Shown: positions 54,015 to 64,000, counted from the stretch's first letter. The stretch: 64,000 bases of DNA from an uncultured Chlorobiaceae bacterium (GCA_903994455.1 CAJEXI010000006.1:1-64000), one strand, 5' to 3'. Program-made: numbers and translations. Notes: generated from the sequence alone by a model not told the origin.

Positions 54015-55400
54015 ATGAGCAGCAATAAAAAAGAGTTACTCTGGCAGAGCCGATTTTCACTGCCTTTTGACCGAGATGCGCTTCTCTTTTCTTCATCGGT
54101 TCATCTCGACAAGAAGCTCTATCGCGAAGATATACAGGGCTCGATTGCCCATGTGACCATGCTTGCCGAAGAGGGTATTGTCAGTGTTGAGGAGGCTGGA
54201 GAGATCATTGCCGGGCTCAGGGAGATTGAGGAGGAGCTGACGAACGGCGCTCTGCTCCCTCACTGGGAGGATGAGGATATTCATACGGTTATTGAGAATC
54301 GGCTGAAGGAAAAAATTGGCGCAACTGCGGGCAAACTGCACTCCGGAAGAAGTCGTAACGACCAGGTTGCAACCGATACCCGACTCTATTTGCGACGACA
54401 GATAACGGAACTTCAGGATGCACTTGGTGTGATGTTGAACGTACTCGTTGAAAAAGCGGAGTGCTATCAGAAGACCATCATCTTTGGTTATACCCACTTG
54501 CAGCGGGCGCAGCCAATCTCTGCAGGCCACTATTACATGGCTTATTTCAATATGTTCAGTCGCGACCGGCAACGCCTGCACGACCTTATGAAACGGGTGA
54601 ATATCTCCCCTCTTGGCGCTGCCGCTTTTGCGGGCAGTACACTCCCCCTCAACCCCGAAAGATCAGCAGTACTTCTTGGGTTTGACGATATGTTTGCCAA
54701 TAGCATTGATGCCGTCAGCGATCGCGATATCGTCATCGAGTTTATCTCTGCCTGTTCGGTCATTATGATGCATCTCTCGCGCTTTGCCGAAGATCTGATT
54801 CTCTGGAGCTCCTACGAGTTTGGCTATCTTGAGATCAGTGACGCTTTTGCCACGGGTTCTTCACTCATGCCGCAGAAAAAAAATGCCGATATTGCGGAGT
54901 TGGTAAGGGGAAAAACCGGAAGGGTGTACGGCAACCTGATGGCAATGCTGACCATCATGAAAGGGCTCCCGCTCTCCTATAACCGTGACATGCAGGAGGA
55001 TAAACAGCCGCTGTTTGACAGCGCAGAGACAACCATCGGCAGTGTGAGTATCTTTGCAAAACTGCTTGAGCATACCAAACTGAAAGAGGAGCGGCTGGCC
55101 AAACTGACGGCAGAGGATCTCAGCCTCGCCACAGAGATCGCTGAATATCTTGTCCGCAAACAGATTCCGTTCCGTGATGCGCACCGCATAACCGGAAAAA
55201 TTGTCACCTGGAGCATCGCTTCGGAGGTTAATCTGCCACATATCCCGGTTGAAAAGTTCAGGGAGTTCTCGAAGGTCATTGATGTTGACATTTACGACTG
55301 CCTCAAGGCTGACGCAAGTGTCAACTCAAAAAAAACACACGGCAGTTGTTCATTCGACTCCGTCGCTCTTCAGATCGAAAATGCCAGAAAACAGCTTTAA
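54015..55400 (+). CDS. argH: Argininosuccinate lyase ArgH
   Basis: The 461-residue protein begins [20 protein letters not shown] and has [40 protein letters not shown] and the superfamily signature [20 protein letters not shown], with the catalytic Ser near 283. It splits argininosuccinate into arginine and fumarate, the last step. It is separated from argG by 293 nt, so it may have its own promoter. It is convergent with the protease gene; their ends overlap by 4 nt. Confidence 0.96.
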   Translation: MSSNKKELLWQSRFSLPFDRDALLFSSSVHLDKKLYREDIQGSIAHVTMLAEEGIVSVEEAGEIIAGLREIEEELTNGALLPHWEDEDIHTVIENRLKEKIGATAGKLHSGRSRNDQVATDTRLYLRRQITELQDALGVMLNVLVEKAECYQKTIIFGYTHLQRAQPISAGHYYMAYFNMFSRDRQRLHDLMKRVNISPLGAAAFAGSTLPLNPERSAVLLGFDDMFANSIDAVSDRDIVIEFISACSVIMMHLSRFAEDLILWSSYEFGYLEISDAFATGSSLMPQKKNADIAELVRGKTGRVYGNLMAMLTIMKGLPLSYNRDMQEDKQPLFDSAETTIGSVSIFAKLLEHTKLKEERLAKLTAEDLSLATEIAEYLVRKQIPFRDAHRITGKIVTWSIASEVNLPHIPVEKFREFSKVIDVDIYDCLKADASVNSKKTHGSCSFDSVALQIENARKQL

Positions 55401-57433
55401 TGCACCGGTAACGGCTTGATCTCTGCCAAATCGGCAACAACTGCTGCCGACAGGTTGAGCAGCACATCCTTTTTAGGATCTTTGGTAGCATCCGGCTCAA
55501 GAACCCATCGCTTCTCAATCTGTTTTATTGTCTCTGTTTCAGATTTAACCGAGGAATCCTGAAGGGACACAGCCTTCTTTTTACGAATCTGGTCAAGTGT
55601 TTTCAGATCATCGAGATAGCTCTGGTAGAGGGGATTCTTTGATGATTGTTCCTGAAATTTTTTCCGAAGCAGTTCAATCTTTTCGGGAGTGATATCTGCC
55701 GTAGGCTTATAAAATGATGGAGAAATAGTGCTCCATGGCAAACTGCTGGTATAAGTATCTTCACCAATCCTGGCTGCGTCGATCATGGATGGCATAACAA
55801 TATCAGGATCAACCCCTTTATGCTGCGTGCTGCCTCCCGAAATCCGGTAAAACTTTGCAATCGTGATTTTTATCTCTCCAAGTTCGTTTTGCCTTCCCTG
55901 AACAGAAGCTGGCCTGTAAAGTGGGATAAGGCTTTGAACGGTTCCTTTCCCGAATGTTCTCTCGCCAATGATAACGCCCCGTCCGTAATCCTGGATAGCG
56001 GCAGCAAATATTTCGGATGCCGATGCGCTGTAACGGTTCACCAGAACAGCAAGTGCTCCATCATATTGTTCGCGACTGTCTTCATCCCTGAGTACCATGG
56101 TTCCGCCGGTTGAGTTGCTGATCTGGACGACAGGACCGCCAGGAATAAACAGCCCGGAAACTTTTACCGATTCCTCAAGTGATCCTCCTCCATTTTCGCG
56201 CAGATCAATAATAATGCCGTCAACATGCTCAGCATTCAGTTCCTCAAGAATACGCGATACATCACGGCTTGTACTGTTGTAGTTGCCGATATTCTGCTGC
56301 TCGCCTTCAAAATCAAGGTAAAATGAGGGAATAGTTATAACGCCTATTTTGTGTCCATTTTGCATCATAATACTTTTCTTTGCAGCCTGTTCCTGCAAAT
56401 TGACTTTGTCACGCAAAAGTGCCACTATTTTTGCTGCACCTCGTCCCCCCTGACTTGCAGGGAGGATTTTCAGGCGAACAAGAGTACCTTTCTTTCCACG
56501 AATCAGCTTTACCACATCATTGATTCTCCATCCCGACACATCAATAATTTCAACGTTTTTTCCCTGACCGACCCCAATTATTTTATCTCCTTTTTTCAAC
56601 AGATTACTTTTGAATGCTGGGCCTCCTGAAATAAGCTCATTGATGACGGTATACTCTCCTTCGGTCTGAAGTTTGGCCCCGATTCCCTCAAGCGAACGAC
56701 TCATGTCAATCTGGAAGTTTTTATACTCATCCGGTGAGAAATAGCTTGTATGGGGATCGAACGAGGTCGTCAGCGCATAAATATAAGCCTGAAAAGCATC
56801 ATCGGGCTTCTGGCGATTCAGAAGGTTCAGTCTGCTTGTATAGTTTTTTGCAAGCTCTCTGCGAATGACCCTATTACTTTTCTCGGAATATTTGAGATTA
56901 AGCCATTGGTATTTCAGCTCCTTTCTCCACAAATCGGCAAGCTGCTGCTGGTCGAGAAGCCAGGAGTCAGCTTTGCGGTCAAGATCAAGAGTGTCTGGTT
57001 TTGAAAAGTCAAGATGTAGCGTGTCTGCTGCGGCTTTCATATACCGCATTTTTTCTTTGGCCCTTTTTAAAAAGAGGTTATAGACAGCAAAGCCGGCCGT
57101 TGCCTTTCCAGCAAGAAATTCCTCATCAATCTTGTTGCCATACATCTGCCTCAAGCGCTCAATATCGTTGGCCACAAAATAGCTTTTACTCCCGTCAAGA
57201 TTATCGATATAACGATTAAATATCTGTACCGACAGGGAATCGTTAACCTCCACCTTTCTGTAGTGGTTTTGCAACAGGTATTGACTGATAGAGTTACAGG
57301 TCACTGTTTCTAACGCTGTCGGTTTGAGAGTAATCACCGTCCGGGCTGAAGAGAGTTTTCCATTATTTCCTGCAATAACAGGAAAAGCACTTCCAAGCGC
57401 CAAAAGAGTGAGCAGCAGACTTCTTCGAATCAT
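55397..57433 (-). CDS. C-terminal processing (tail-specific) protease, paralog 1
   Basis: The 678-residue protein has a signal peptide ([20 protein letters not shown]), a long N-terminal domain, a PDZ domain ([20 protein letters not shown]), and the S41 protease core with the Ser-Lys pair in [20 protein letters not shown] and [14 protein letters not shown]-terminal DUF3340-like region follows. This is the Prc/Tsp layout, acting in the periplasm on C-terminal tails. The ORF ends inside the argH end. A close paralog lies at 58215. Confidence 0.92.
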   Translation of the reverse strand: MIRRSLLLTLLALGSAFPVIAGNNGKLSSARTVITLKPTALETVTCNSISQYLLQNHYRKVEVNDSLSVQIFNRYIDNLDGSKSYFVANDIERLRQMYGNKIDEEFLAGKATAGFAVYNLFLKRAKEKMRYMKAAADTLHLDFSKPDTLDLDRKADSWLLDQQQLADLWRKELKYQWLNLKYSEKSNRVIRRELAKNYTSRLNLLNRQKPDDAFQAYIYALTTSFDPHTSYFSPDEYKNFQIDMSRSLEGIGAKLQTEGEYTVINELISGGPAFKSNLLKKGDKIIGVGQGKNVEIIDVSGWRINDVVKLIRGKKGTLVRLKILPASQGGRGAAKIVALLRDKVNLQEQAAKKSIMMQNGHKIGVITIPSFYLDFEGEQQNIGNYNSTSRDVSRILEELNAEHVDGIIIDLRENGGGSLEESVKVSGLFIPGGPVVQISNSTGGTMVLRDEDSREQYDGALAVLVNRYSASASEIFAAAIQDYGRGVIIGERTFGKGTVQSLIPLYRPASVQGRQNELGEIKITIAKFYRISGGSTQHKGVDPDIVMPSMIDAARIGEDTYTSSLPWSTISPSFYKPTADITPEKIELLRKKFQEQSSKNPLYQSYLDDLKTLDQIRKKKAVSLQDSSVKSETETIKQIEKRWVLEPDATKDPKKDVLLNLSAAVVADLAEIKPLPVH

Positions 57434-57451
57434 TGTCAGTGTATGATGATC

Positions 57452-57970
57452 TTATGAATAAACCCAGACTGATGCCGGTGGAATATTTTTCATGATAAAC
57501 CTTCTCCTTACTTTGCTCTGGAAGTTAACTTCGCCGAGAGGATCATTGAGGCCATAAGTGTACATAACGCACCACTTCAGCAGGCCCTGACGGTAAAGAG
57601 TACTTATAAGAGGAATAAATGATGATTTAAATGGGTTGTTAATAAGAGGAATTGAAAGCACCAGTCCAAACCGCTCATCCACCTTTTGTAACTGTTCCAG
57701 TGCGCACGAATTAACAGTCGTCAAATGGGGATAGTTTTGACGAAGCAAGTCACAAAATTCCTGATCGATTTCAACCAATAACGGGTTTAAACTTGAGATA
57801 TGCTTTGTGATTGCACCGGTTCCTGCACCGATCTCAATAATATTTGTTTGGTCTAATTCCTTGATTGATTTATAAATAGCCTTTCCCAAAAACTTTGAGG
57901 AGGGTATGACGGAACCAATACTTTGAGGATCTTTTAAATATTTTTTGAGAAACAATATCTTTTTATGCAT
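57452..57970 (-). CDS. Class I SAM-dependent methyltransferase (PmtA/KsgA-like)
   Basis: The 172-residue protein begins MHKKILFLKKYLKDPQSIGS, like phospholipid N-methyltransferases and rRNA dimethylases, with IGSVIPSSKFLGKAI, SAM motif I IIEIGAGTGAITKHI and the acidic VEIDQEF. The substrate could be a phospholipid (PmtA type) or RNA. It lies between the two tail-specific protease genes, 18 nt before the first. It may be co-transcribed with it, suggesting an envelope role. Confidence 0.8.
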   Translation of the reverse strand: MHKKILFLKKYLKDPQSIGSVIPSSKFLGKAIYKSIKELDQTNIIEIGAGTGAITKHISSLNPLLVEIDQEFCDLLRQNYPHLTTVNSCALEQLQKVDERFGLVLSIPLINNPFKSSFIPLISTLYRQGLLKWCVMYTYGLNDPLGEVNFQSKVRRRFIMKNIPPASVWVYS

Positions 57971-58214
57971 GTAATCTTCTCTTGATTTTTATGTTTTTTC
58001 CAAAAAGCGACCTCTTCTTCATCTTTTTACGATTCAGTCCCAACAGATTTCTTGAACTTTTTTTCAGGATCAGCCAGTTTTTTTACCTTCTTCTTCCTTT
58101 GCCAACTCTTGTGGCCAATTCAGGTAATGCTGACTCCTCGACAGAGAACACAGAGAACTTAACAACTACATCGACAATATTACGCGCTCAGCATGAATTT
58201 TCTTTCAATAAGCC

Positions 58215-60278
58215 TTAGTTCAATGAAGGCAAGGTACGGGTAACCGTTTGTCGCTGCACGCTCTTGATCTCTGCCATGTCAGAAACAACTGATGCCGACT
58301 GGTCAAGAAGCAGATCCTTGTTTCTATTTTTTGTTGAGTCCTGATCACGAGTCCATAGCCCTTCAATATGTTTGATCGTTTCTATTTCCGATTTAAAGGA
58401 TGAATCCTGGAGCGATACCATCCTTTTTTTTCGAATCCGGTTAAGGGTGTTCAGATCATGTAAATAGGCTTGGTACTGGCGGTTCTTCGATGACCGTTCC
58501 TGCTGTTTTTGCCGCAAAATGACAAGATCTTCCTGGCTGATCTCTGCTGACGGGCGATAAAACGACGGAGAGATGGTACTCCAGGGCAGACTGCTGGTGT
58601 AGGTATCCTCACCAACAATGGATGTGTCAATCATGGAGGGCATCTCAATATCCGGCACAACACCTTTATGCTGAGTGCTGCCTCCAGAAATTCGGTAAAA
58701 TTTTGCAATAGTAAGTTTCATCTCTCCCAGTTCGGGGTTCCCAAAAAAAATGAACGGACGTGAAAGTTTGATGATACTCTGAACGGTTCCCTTGCCAAAT
58801 GTCCTTTCGCCGATGATAACGCCACGGCTGTAATCCTGAATTGCAGCAGCAAAAATTTCGGATGCCGACGCACTGTAGCGGTTGACAAGTACCGCAAGCG
58901 GACCATTATAGAGTACCCGTCGATCTTCATCCCGCAGGACCATTTTTCCGCCTGTTGCATTGCTTATCTGAACCACTGGCCCGGTCGGGATAAACAGTCC
59001 TGTGACATTCACAGACTCTTCAAGGGAACCGCCACCATTATCACGAAGATCAATGACAAGACCATCAACGTGTTCTGCATTCAGTTCGTTCAGAATCCTT
59101 GCTACATCACGGCTTGTACTGTTATAATTGCCGGTATTCTGTTGCTGACCTTCAAAATCAAGGTAAAATGACGGGATGGTAATCACACCGATTTTCTGGC
59201 CATTTTTTGCAATAACACTTTTTTTCGCCTTTTGTTCCTCCAGATTGATCTTTTCTCGAATGAGTTGAACTATTTTTGCTGGCCCCCTGCCTCCCTGACT
59301 GGCCGGAAAAATTTTCAGGCGAATAACGGTGTTTTTCTTTCCACGGATCAATTTGACGACTTCATTGATTCGCCATCCTGTAACATCAACAATTTCAGAT
59401 GTTTTTCCCTGGCCAACACCAATAATTTTATCTCCTTTTTTTAGTAAACTACTTTTGAATGCTGGACCTCCGGGAATAATTTCACTGACAACAGTATACT
59501 CTCCTTCCACCTGAAGTTTGGCACCAATTCCTTCGAGTGAACGGCTCATGTCGATCTGAAAATTTTTGTACTCGTCCACAGAGAGGTAATTGGTGTGAGG
59601 ATCGAACGAGGTTGTCAGCGCATAAGTATATGCTTGAAAAGCATCTTCAGGCTTTTGGCGGTTAAGAAGATTAAGCCGGTTCGTAAAGCTTTTTGCGAGA
59701 ACTTCCCGAATAGTCTTGCTGTTTTCGCCAGAATATTTCTGATTGATCCACTGATATTTCAGCTCTTTTTTCCATAGATCGGCAAGCTGACTCCTGTCGG
59801 CAGGCCAGGCATCAGCCTTTCGATCAAGGTCAAGGGTTTCTGGTATTGAAAAGTTAAAGTGCACGGTATCGACGGTTGCCTTCATATACCGCATTTTTTC
59901 TTTAGCCCGTTTCAGAAAAAAATTATAGATGCCAAAACCGGCATCTGATTTTCCGGAAAGAAATTCAGCTTCAATGCGGCTTCCATAATATTTCCGAAGA
60001 CTTTCAATCTCACTTGCCACAAAATAGCTTTTGCTGCCGTCAAGATTGTCGATATAGCGATTGAATATCTGCCGGGCAAGAGAGTCATTGACTGCTATCT
60101 TCCTATAGTGTTTCTGGAGAAGGGATTGACTGATATATTTACCAGCCTCCTCCTCGGCTGCCGTTGGCCGGAGAGTAACGACAGTTACGGCTTGAGCAGA
60201 TTTTTCAGCATTTCCGGCAAATACCGGCACAGCGCTTCCCAAAATAACAATAATGAGAAGCAAACTTTTTCTACTCAT
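58215..60278 (-). CDS. C-terminal processing (tail-specific) protease, paralog 2
   Basis: The 687-residue protein has the same domain order as the one at 55397: signal peptide (MSRKSLLLIIVILGSAVPVF), N-terminal domain, PDZ (GIGAKLQVEGEYTVVSEIIP), Ser-Lys protease core ([32 protein letters not shown]) and C-terminal region. The two are alike over their whole length. They differ mainly in the extreme ends and in small surface changes. It may process different substrates. 244 nt separate it from the methyltransferase gene. Confidence 0.92.
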   Translation of the reverse strand: MSRKSLLLIIVILGSAVPVFAGNAEKSAQAVTVVTLRPTAAEEEAGKYISQSLLQKHYRKIAVNDSLARQIFNRYIDNLDGSKSYFVASEIESLRKYYGSRIEAEFLSGKSDAGFGIYNFFLKRAKEKMRYMKATVDTVHFNFSIPETLDLDRKADAWPADRSQLADLWKKELKYQWINQKYSGENSKTIREVLAKSFTNRLNLLNRQKPEDAFQAYTYALTTSFDPHTNYLSVDEYKNFQIDMSRSLEGIGAKLQVEGEYTVVSEIIPGGPAFKSSLLKKGDKIIGVGQGKTSEIVDVTGWRINEVVKLIRGKKNTVIRLKIFPASQGGRGPAKIVQLIREKINLEEQKAKKSVIAKNGQKIGVITIPSFYLDFEGQQQNTGNYNSTSRDVARILNELNAEHVDGLVIDLRDNGGGSLEESVNVTGLFIPTGPVVQISNATGGKMVLRDEDRRVLYNGPLAVLVNRYSASASEIFAAAIQDYSRGVIIGERTFGKGTVQSIIKLSRPFIFFGNPELGEMKLTIAKFYRISGGSTQHKGVVPDIEMPSMIDTSIVGEDTYTSSLPWSTISPSFYRPSAEISQEDLVILRQKQQERSSKNRQYQAYLHDLNTLNRIRKKRMVSLQDSSFKSEIETIKHIEGLWTRDQDSTKNRNKDLLLDQSASVVSDMAEIKSVQRQTVTRTLPSLN

Positions 60279-60437
60279 GGTTAATGGACAATGATCAAAG
60301 GTTTGATGAGAGTGTTAAAGCTGTTATTGAATGAGAAGTCAAATATACCTATATTGCGGGCCGCGTGAGAAATTATCACCGAATGGTATCCCGCGAAAAA
60401 ATACGGCACATTATAATAAATAAAAGGAGAGCGATCA

Positions 60438-61412
60438 ATGCAAAAGAAAAAAATCAGTTATAAAGAACTTGGTCTCGTTAACAGCCGCGAGCTTTTCAGT
60501 AAAGCGGTATCGGGTGGCTATGCCATTCCAGCATACAATTTCAATAATCTCGAACAGATGCAGGCAATCATACAGGCCTGTGTTGAGACAAAATCGCCCG
60601 TCATTCTTCAGGTTTCCAAAGGCGCAAGGAGTTATGCCAACGAAACCCTGCTTCGCTTCCTTGCCCAGGGAGCTGTCGCTTATGCTGCTGAACTCGGATC
60701 TCCGATTCCTATTGTGCTTCACCTTGACCATGGCGACAGCTTTCAACTCTGCGTTGACTGCATTGAATCAGGCTTCTCCTCGGTCATGATTGATGGCTCT
60801 CATCTTCCTTATGATGAGAACGTCGCACTCACAAAAAAAGTTGTTGAGTTTGCCCACCAGTTTGATGTCACTGTTGAGGGAGAACTCGGAGTGCTTGCCG
60901 GCATTGAAGACGAAGTCTCTGCAGCGCATCACACCTATACTCAGCCTGAAGAGGTTGAGGACTTTGTTGCAAAAACAGGTGTGGACAGTCTTGCTATCTC
61001 TATTGGCACCTCACATGGTGCCTTCAAGTTTAAACCAGGTGAAGATCCAAAAATCCGCCTTGATATTTTGACCGAAATTGAAAAACGTATTCCAGGATTT
61101 CCTATTGTACTGCACGGTTCATCTTCCGTCCCACAAGAGCTGGTAAAGATGATCAATGAACATGGTGGAAAAATGAAGGATGCTATCGGTATCAGCGAAG
61201 ATCAGCTTCGTCTTGCCGCCAAATCTGCAGTCTGTAAAATCAATATTGACTCTGATGGCCGCCTTGCCATGACCGCTGCAATCCGCAAAGTCTTTGACGA
61301 AAAACCTGAAGAGTTTGATCCAAGAAAATATCTTGGTCCAGCTCGTGATGCTCTCAAAAAGCTCTATGCTCACAAGATCATTAATGTTCTCGGATCTGAC
61401 GGGAAAGCATAA
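60438..61412 (+). CDS. fba: Class II fructose-bisphosphate aldolase
   Basis: The 324-residue protein has the class II zinc sites: VLHLDHGDSFQLCVDCIESG, FDVTVEGELGVLAGIEDEVS (Glu), DSLAISIGTSHGAFKF and FPIVLHGSSSVP. It makes or cleaves fructose-1,6-bisphosphate in gluconeogenesis, needed after CO2 fixation by the reductive TCA cycle. An AAAGGAGAG site precedes the ATG. It starts its own transcript and ends with a strong hairpin at 61431. Confidence 0.95.
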   Translation: MQKKKISYKELGLVNSRELFSKAVSGGYAIPAYNFNNLEQMQAIIQACVETKSPVILQVSKGARSYANETLLRFLAQGAVAYAAELGSPIPIVLHLDHGDSFQLCVDCIESGFSSVMIDGSHLPYDENVALTKKVVEFAHQFDVTVEGELGVLAGIEDEVSAAHHTYTQPEEVEDFVAKTGVDSLAISIGTSHGAFKFKPGEDPKIRLDILTEIEKRIPGFPIVLHGSSSVPQELVKMINEHGGKMKDAIGISEDQLRLAAKSAVCKINIDSDGRLAMTAAIRKVFDEKPEEFDPRKYLGPARDALKKLYAHKIINVLGSDGKA

Positions 61413-61430
61413 AATTTGCTCTGTTTCCAG

Positions 61431-61462
61431 CAGAAAAAGGCATCAACTGGTGCCTTTTTCTG
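61431..61462. terminator. Terminator after fba
   Basis: CAGAAAAAGGCA, loop TCAACTGG, TGCCTTTTTCTG: a perfect 12-bp stem with the T-run inside its right arm. It lies between convergent fba and the M20 gene and could end both transcripts. Confidence 0.8.
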
Positions 61463-61486
61463 CTCCTGGAGCCATTCACAGCATGG

Positions 61487-62704
61487 TCATGCTGACTCAA
61501 GGATGCGAATGGCTGCATAGGCAAGCAACCCGGATCCTGTTTCGAGAGCTCGCTCTTCCGGATCGAAGGTTGGTGAATGGAGTGTATTGCCCTTGTCGTT
61601 ATTGCCCATACCCGTTCCGATTTGCCAGAATGTCCCGGGACACTCCTGAAGATAGTAGGCAAAATCTTCTGCGGTCATGAGAGGGTCACAAGCAAGCACC
61701 TTCTCAGCACCAAGATATTCCACACAGATTTTCTCCGCCTTTTCGGTCACATCAGGATTGTTGTAGAGGACAGGATAACCTTGTCTTATCTCCAGCTCCG
61801 CCTCAACACCCAGCGCTGTAGCTATATGCGTGACGGTCTGGCGCAACCTCTCCTGAAGCAGTGTTCGAACCTCCTCATTCATGGTTCTCATCGTGCCAGA
61901 CATAGTCACCTGTCGGGGAATAACATTTGTTGCATTGCCGCCATGAATGGATGCTATCGAAACAACTGCTGGTTCATAAGGCGGTGCGACCCGGCTGACA
62001 AGATGCTGAACTGCGGTAATGATATGAGCTGCGGCGAGAACAGGGTCTGCCGCTTTATGTGGTGCAGAGGCATGACCTCCCTGGCCAGTCACCGTGAAGT
62101 AGAGTTCATCAGCCGCAGCCATAAAGCTCCCTTTGCACAGCGCGACTTTCCCGCTCTCAACACTTGGAAAGCAGTGCTGGCCGATAATTACTGAAGGCTT
62201 AAACTGTCTGAAGAGGCCTGCATCAAGAAATGGCTTTGCACCTCCAGGCGCCTTTTCTTCTGCTGGCTGAAACAAGAGAAGCACATCACCGGCAAGCTCA
62301 TCCTTCATTTTTGAGAGAATATTGGCTGCCCCAAGAAGCATGGCAGTATGCATGTCATGGCCACAGGCATGCATTTTTCCAGGCTCAAGGGAGCAGAAAC
62401 CATGCAGGTTCTCTTCATGAAGTGGAAGAGCATCAATATCCGCACGCAAGGCGACAAGATTATGTCTGATAGCGTTACTGCCGCCTCGAATGAGCGCAAC
62501 AACACCAGTTTCAAGCAGTGGTGGTTCTGGTGTGATGCCGAGACCAAGGAGATACTCCTTAATCAGCGCGGTGGTTCTCACCTCTTCATAGGCAAGTTCG
62601 GGGTGACGATGAATATCCCTGCGCATTGCAACAATTTCCAAAAAAATTTCTTCGGAATGTGCTTGAATCCGCTCAACAAGCTCGACAGCATGTTCTGTTT
62701 TCAT
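61487..62704 (-). CDS. M20-family amidohydrolase (hippurate hydrolase-like)
   Basis: The 405-residue protein has the M20 metal sites: MHACGHDMHTAMLLGAANIL, FQPAEEKAPGGAKPFLD and AEDFAYYLQECPGTFWQIGT. The N-terminal MRRDIHRHPELAYEEVRTTA is typical of the amidohydrolase/carboxypeptidase branch (IAA-amino acid hydrolase, hippurate hydrolase). It removes acyl groups from amino acids or cleaves dipeptides; the substrate is not defined. Convergent with fba and apparently alone. Confidence 0.9.
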   Translation of the reverse strand: MKTEHAVELVERIQAHSEEIFLEIVAMRRDIHRHPELAYEEVRTTALIKEYLLGLGITPEPPLLETGVVALIRGGSNAIRHNLVALRADIDALPLHEENLHGFCSLEPGKMHACGHDMHTAMLLGAANILSKMKDELAGDVLLLFQPAEEKAPGGAKPFLDAGLFRQFKPSVIIGQHCFPSVESGKVALCKGSFMAAADELYFTVTGQGGHASAPHKAADPVLAAAHIITAVQHLVSRVAPPYEPAVVSIASIHGGNATNVIPRQVTMSGTMRTMNEEVRTLLQERLRQTVTHIATALGVEAELEIRQGYPVLYNNPDVTEKAEKICVEYLGAEKVLACDPLMTAEDFAYYLQECPGTFWQIGTGMGNNDKGNTLHSPTFDPEERALETGSGLLAYAAIRILESA

Positions 62705-62756
62705 ACAATCAACATCGTTTATAACAGGTTACGATTATAACTCTTTTCATACTGTC

Positions 62757-63431
62757 TTACATATCCATAAACCTGATAAACTCAAGCGCTTTTTCTCTCA
62801 TCTCATCATCTTTTTCAGAAAAGGGTGACGAGTAGCGAATCAAATAGCCATATTTTTTCAGATTTGATACCAGACGATAGAAATCATGCACTTGAAGCCT
62901 GAAGGTCAGAACCAGGCCTTCACCATCAGGAGCTGCAGGATAAATGCCACAACTCAACACCGTAGCATCGTTTTTTTCGAGAGTAGCAATAATCTCGGAG
63001 AGCTTGAGGTCATAGGACGGCACATCCAGTTCAAGGGTCACGCACTCTTCCCGTAAATGAAAAACAGTGGCAATATGTTCCAAAAGAGCCTCCTTTTGGA
63101 GAACACCAACATAATCTCCTCCCTCACCCGATACAGGAATCAACGGGTAAGGAAATAAATCCATTTTTCCAACGATATCAAAAGGATGCTCATGCAGTCC
63201 AATGCTGCTGGCATGTTCAAGTTTCAGATCCATAAGGCGTTTTCTTGACTGCTGTGCCGGAAGCAGATCAAGGAGAGTCACCATTGCCACAACTTTTCTC
63301 CCATGCAGGAGTGGAACACATTCAACTCCTTTCTCCTGCATGAGGAAAAGAACATTAACAACCAGATCATCATCCAAAAAAAACGGAAAGCTTGTGTCAA
63401 GATTATCTTCTACACACTTATTTAACAGCAT
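62757..63431 (-). CDS. CBS-domain protein
   Basis: The 224-residue protein has two CBS-like units (CVEDNLDTSFPFFLDDDLVV to KVVAMVTLLDLLPA; DIVGKMDLFPYPLIPVSG to ALLEHIATV), followed by an ACT-like region with TLELDVPSYDLKLSEIIATL and EKNDATVLSCGIYPAAP. CBS pairs usually bind adenosyl nucleotides and regulate other proteins. Its start overlaps the rpiB end by 10 nt, so they form one unit. Regulatory target unknown. Confidence 0.8.
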   Translation of the reverse strand: MLLNKCVEDNLDTSFPFFLDDDLVVNVLFLMQEKGVECVPLLHGRKVVAMVTLLDLLPAQQSRKRLMDLKLEHASSIGLHEHPFDIVGKMDLFPYPLIPVSGEGGDYVGVLQKEALLEHIATVFHLREECVTLELDVPSYDLKLSEIIATLEKNDATVLSCGIYPAAPDGEGLVLTFRLQVHDFYRLVSNLKKYGYLIRYSSPFSEKDDEMREKALEFIRFMDM

Positions 63432-63856
63432 GGCTCAATTTTATTCACTCTTTTTTCATGCCTCCCACCTTCAAAATTGGTGCTAAACCAGTTGTGAAGG
63501 GTTCTTTCAATCGTGACCGCATCAGTAAATCGCGCAGGCAGACAGAGAATATTAGCATTATTATGCTGCCGGGCAAGTACTGCAAACTCAGGGTTGCAGG
63601 CAAGGGCTGCACGAATACCCTTGACTTTGTTTGCAGCAATGGAGACACCAATGCCTGTGCCACAAAGCAGAATACCGGAATCGCACTGCCCTTCAGCAAC
63701 AGCAAAAGCAACTTTGCGGGCAAAATCGGGATAGTCTACCGACTCTTCATTCTGCGGACCCATATCATTGATTTCATAGCCGTTTCGTTCAAGCCAGGAA
63801 AGGACTGTTTTTTTGAATTCAAACCCGGCATGATCACTTCCAACTGCTATTTTCAT
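63422..63856 (-). CDS. rpiB: Ribose-5-phosphate isomerase B
   Basis: The 144-residue protein matches RpiB: MKIAVGSDHAGFEFKKTVL (phosphate and catalytic His site), MGPQNEESVDYPDFARKVA, and GILLCGTGIGVSIAANKVKG with the active Cys, then RAALACNPEFAVLARQHNNA. It interconverts ribose-5-phosphate and ribulose-5-phosphate. Its ATG overlaps the ppk stop by 4 nt and its end overlaps the CBS gene, so the three genes form one operon on the minus strand. Confidence 0.95.
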   Translation of the reverse strand: MKIAVGSDHAGFEFKKTVLSWLERNGYEINDMGPQNEESVDYPDFARKVAFAVAEGQCDSGILLCGTGIGVSIAANKVKGIRAALACNPEFAVLARQHNNANILCLPARFTDAVTIERTLHNWFSTNFEGGRHEKRVNKIEPCC

Positions 63857-64000
63857 AATTCATTAACGTTAAATTTGGACAAAGTTTTTTTCTGGACAGA
63901 CTTGGATAAAAAGAGGGTCTGACTATTAATTAAAGGGGCATCATTGATAATGCGTGTGTAAGTGCCATCGGCATGCATCTGCCATGTCTTGACATTATCG
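63853..64000 (-). CDS. ppk: Polyphosphate kinase 1, C-terminal end (partial)
   Basis: Only the last 48 residues are in the window. They begin DNVKTWQMHADGTYTRIIND and continue APLINSQTLFL, the usual end of Ppk1 (D-N-x-x-x-W-x-x-x-x-D-G-x-Y), followed by a short tail. Ppk1 makes polyphosphate from ATP. The gene continues beyond the right edge. Its TGA overlaps the rpiB ATG. The short match keeps the confidence moderate. Confidence 0.65.
   Translation of the reverse strand, partial: DNVKTWQMHADGTYTRIINDAPLINSQTLFLSKSVQKKTLSKFNVNEL

Noticed and set aside
57982-58218. 78-codon hydrophobic frame between the methyltransferase and protease genes
   Set aside because: It is Phe/Leu-rich from an AT-rich intergenic region and has no ribosome site.

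Overview
This is a chromosomal window from a green sulfur bacterium (Chlorobiaceae, Chlorobium/Pelodictyon type). The key evidence is an aclBA pair for ATP-citrate lyase, the hallmark enzyme of the reductive TCA cycle in this group, set among ordinary housekeeping genes. A complete argC-J-B-F-R-G-H cluster, recB-recD, lgt, rpiB and the C-terminal end of a polyphosphate kinase fit the same assignment. The species is not determined. I saw no rRNA, tRNA or CRISPR array.

Positions 1-25,700 form a defence and mobile-gene island on the + strand. It opens with a type I restriction-modification locus: a KilA-N remnant, dinD, hsdS, a REP-associated transposase carrying its own REP hairpins in frame, a two-gene ATPase plus PD-(D/E)XK nuclease pair, hsdR and a YgjP-type metallopeptidase. 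hsdM is not in the window. A second, type III-like block follows: an SNF2 helicase with an N-terminal PLD-like domain, DUF4391, an ORF6N protein, mod, an AlbA_2/Schlafen-like protein, a YhcG-type PD-(D/E)XK nuclease and res. Between mod and res, the junction sequences (mod 3' end, res 5' end) are duplicated around each cargo gene. This reads as a cargo slot that has swallowed two alternative inserts and left a chimeric Res-Mod mini-ORF. The island ends with an AbiH remnant, two small hypothetical genes, vapBC, a broken copy of the recB 5' end and brnTA.

Positions 25,791-37,300 hold recB and recD (no recC here), small secreted and regulatory proteins, a second AlbA_2/HATPase regulator, two SDR-type oxidoreductases (one resembles plant chlorophyll b reductases NOL/NYC1 but has His in place of the catalytic Tyr) and an RRM RNA-binding protein.

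Positions 37,346-64,000 are core genome. They contain aclB-aclA, lgt, a GDT1-family transporter and a GNAT protein. A minus-strand operon follows (PstS-like lipoprotein, diguanylate cyclase, two LolC/E-like permeases), then the arginine cluster, two paralogous Prc/CtpA proteases around a small methyltransferase, a class II aldolase, an M20 amidohydrolase, a CBS protein, rpiB and the 3' end of ppk.

The best candidates for something undescribed are the ATPase/nuclease pair at 3,526-5,255 and the composite helicase-DUF4391-Mod-Res locus with its exchangeable cargo slot at 9,593-22,872. All functions are inferred from sequence reading alone; no database search was run.
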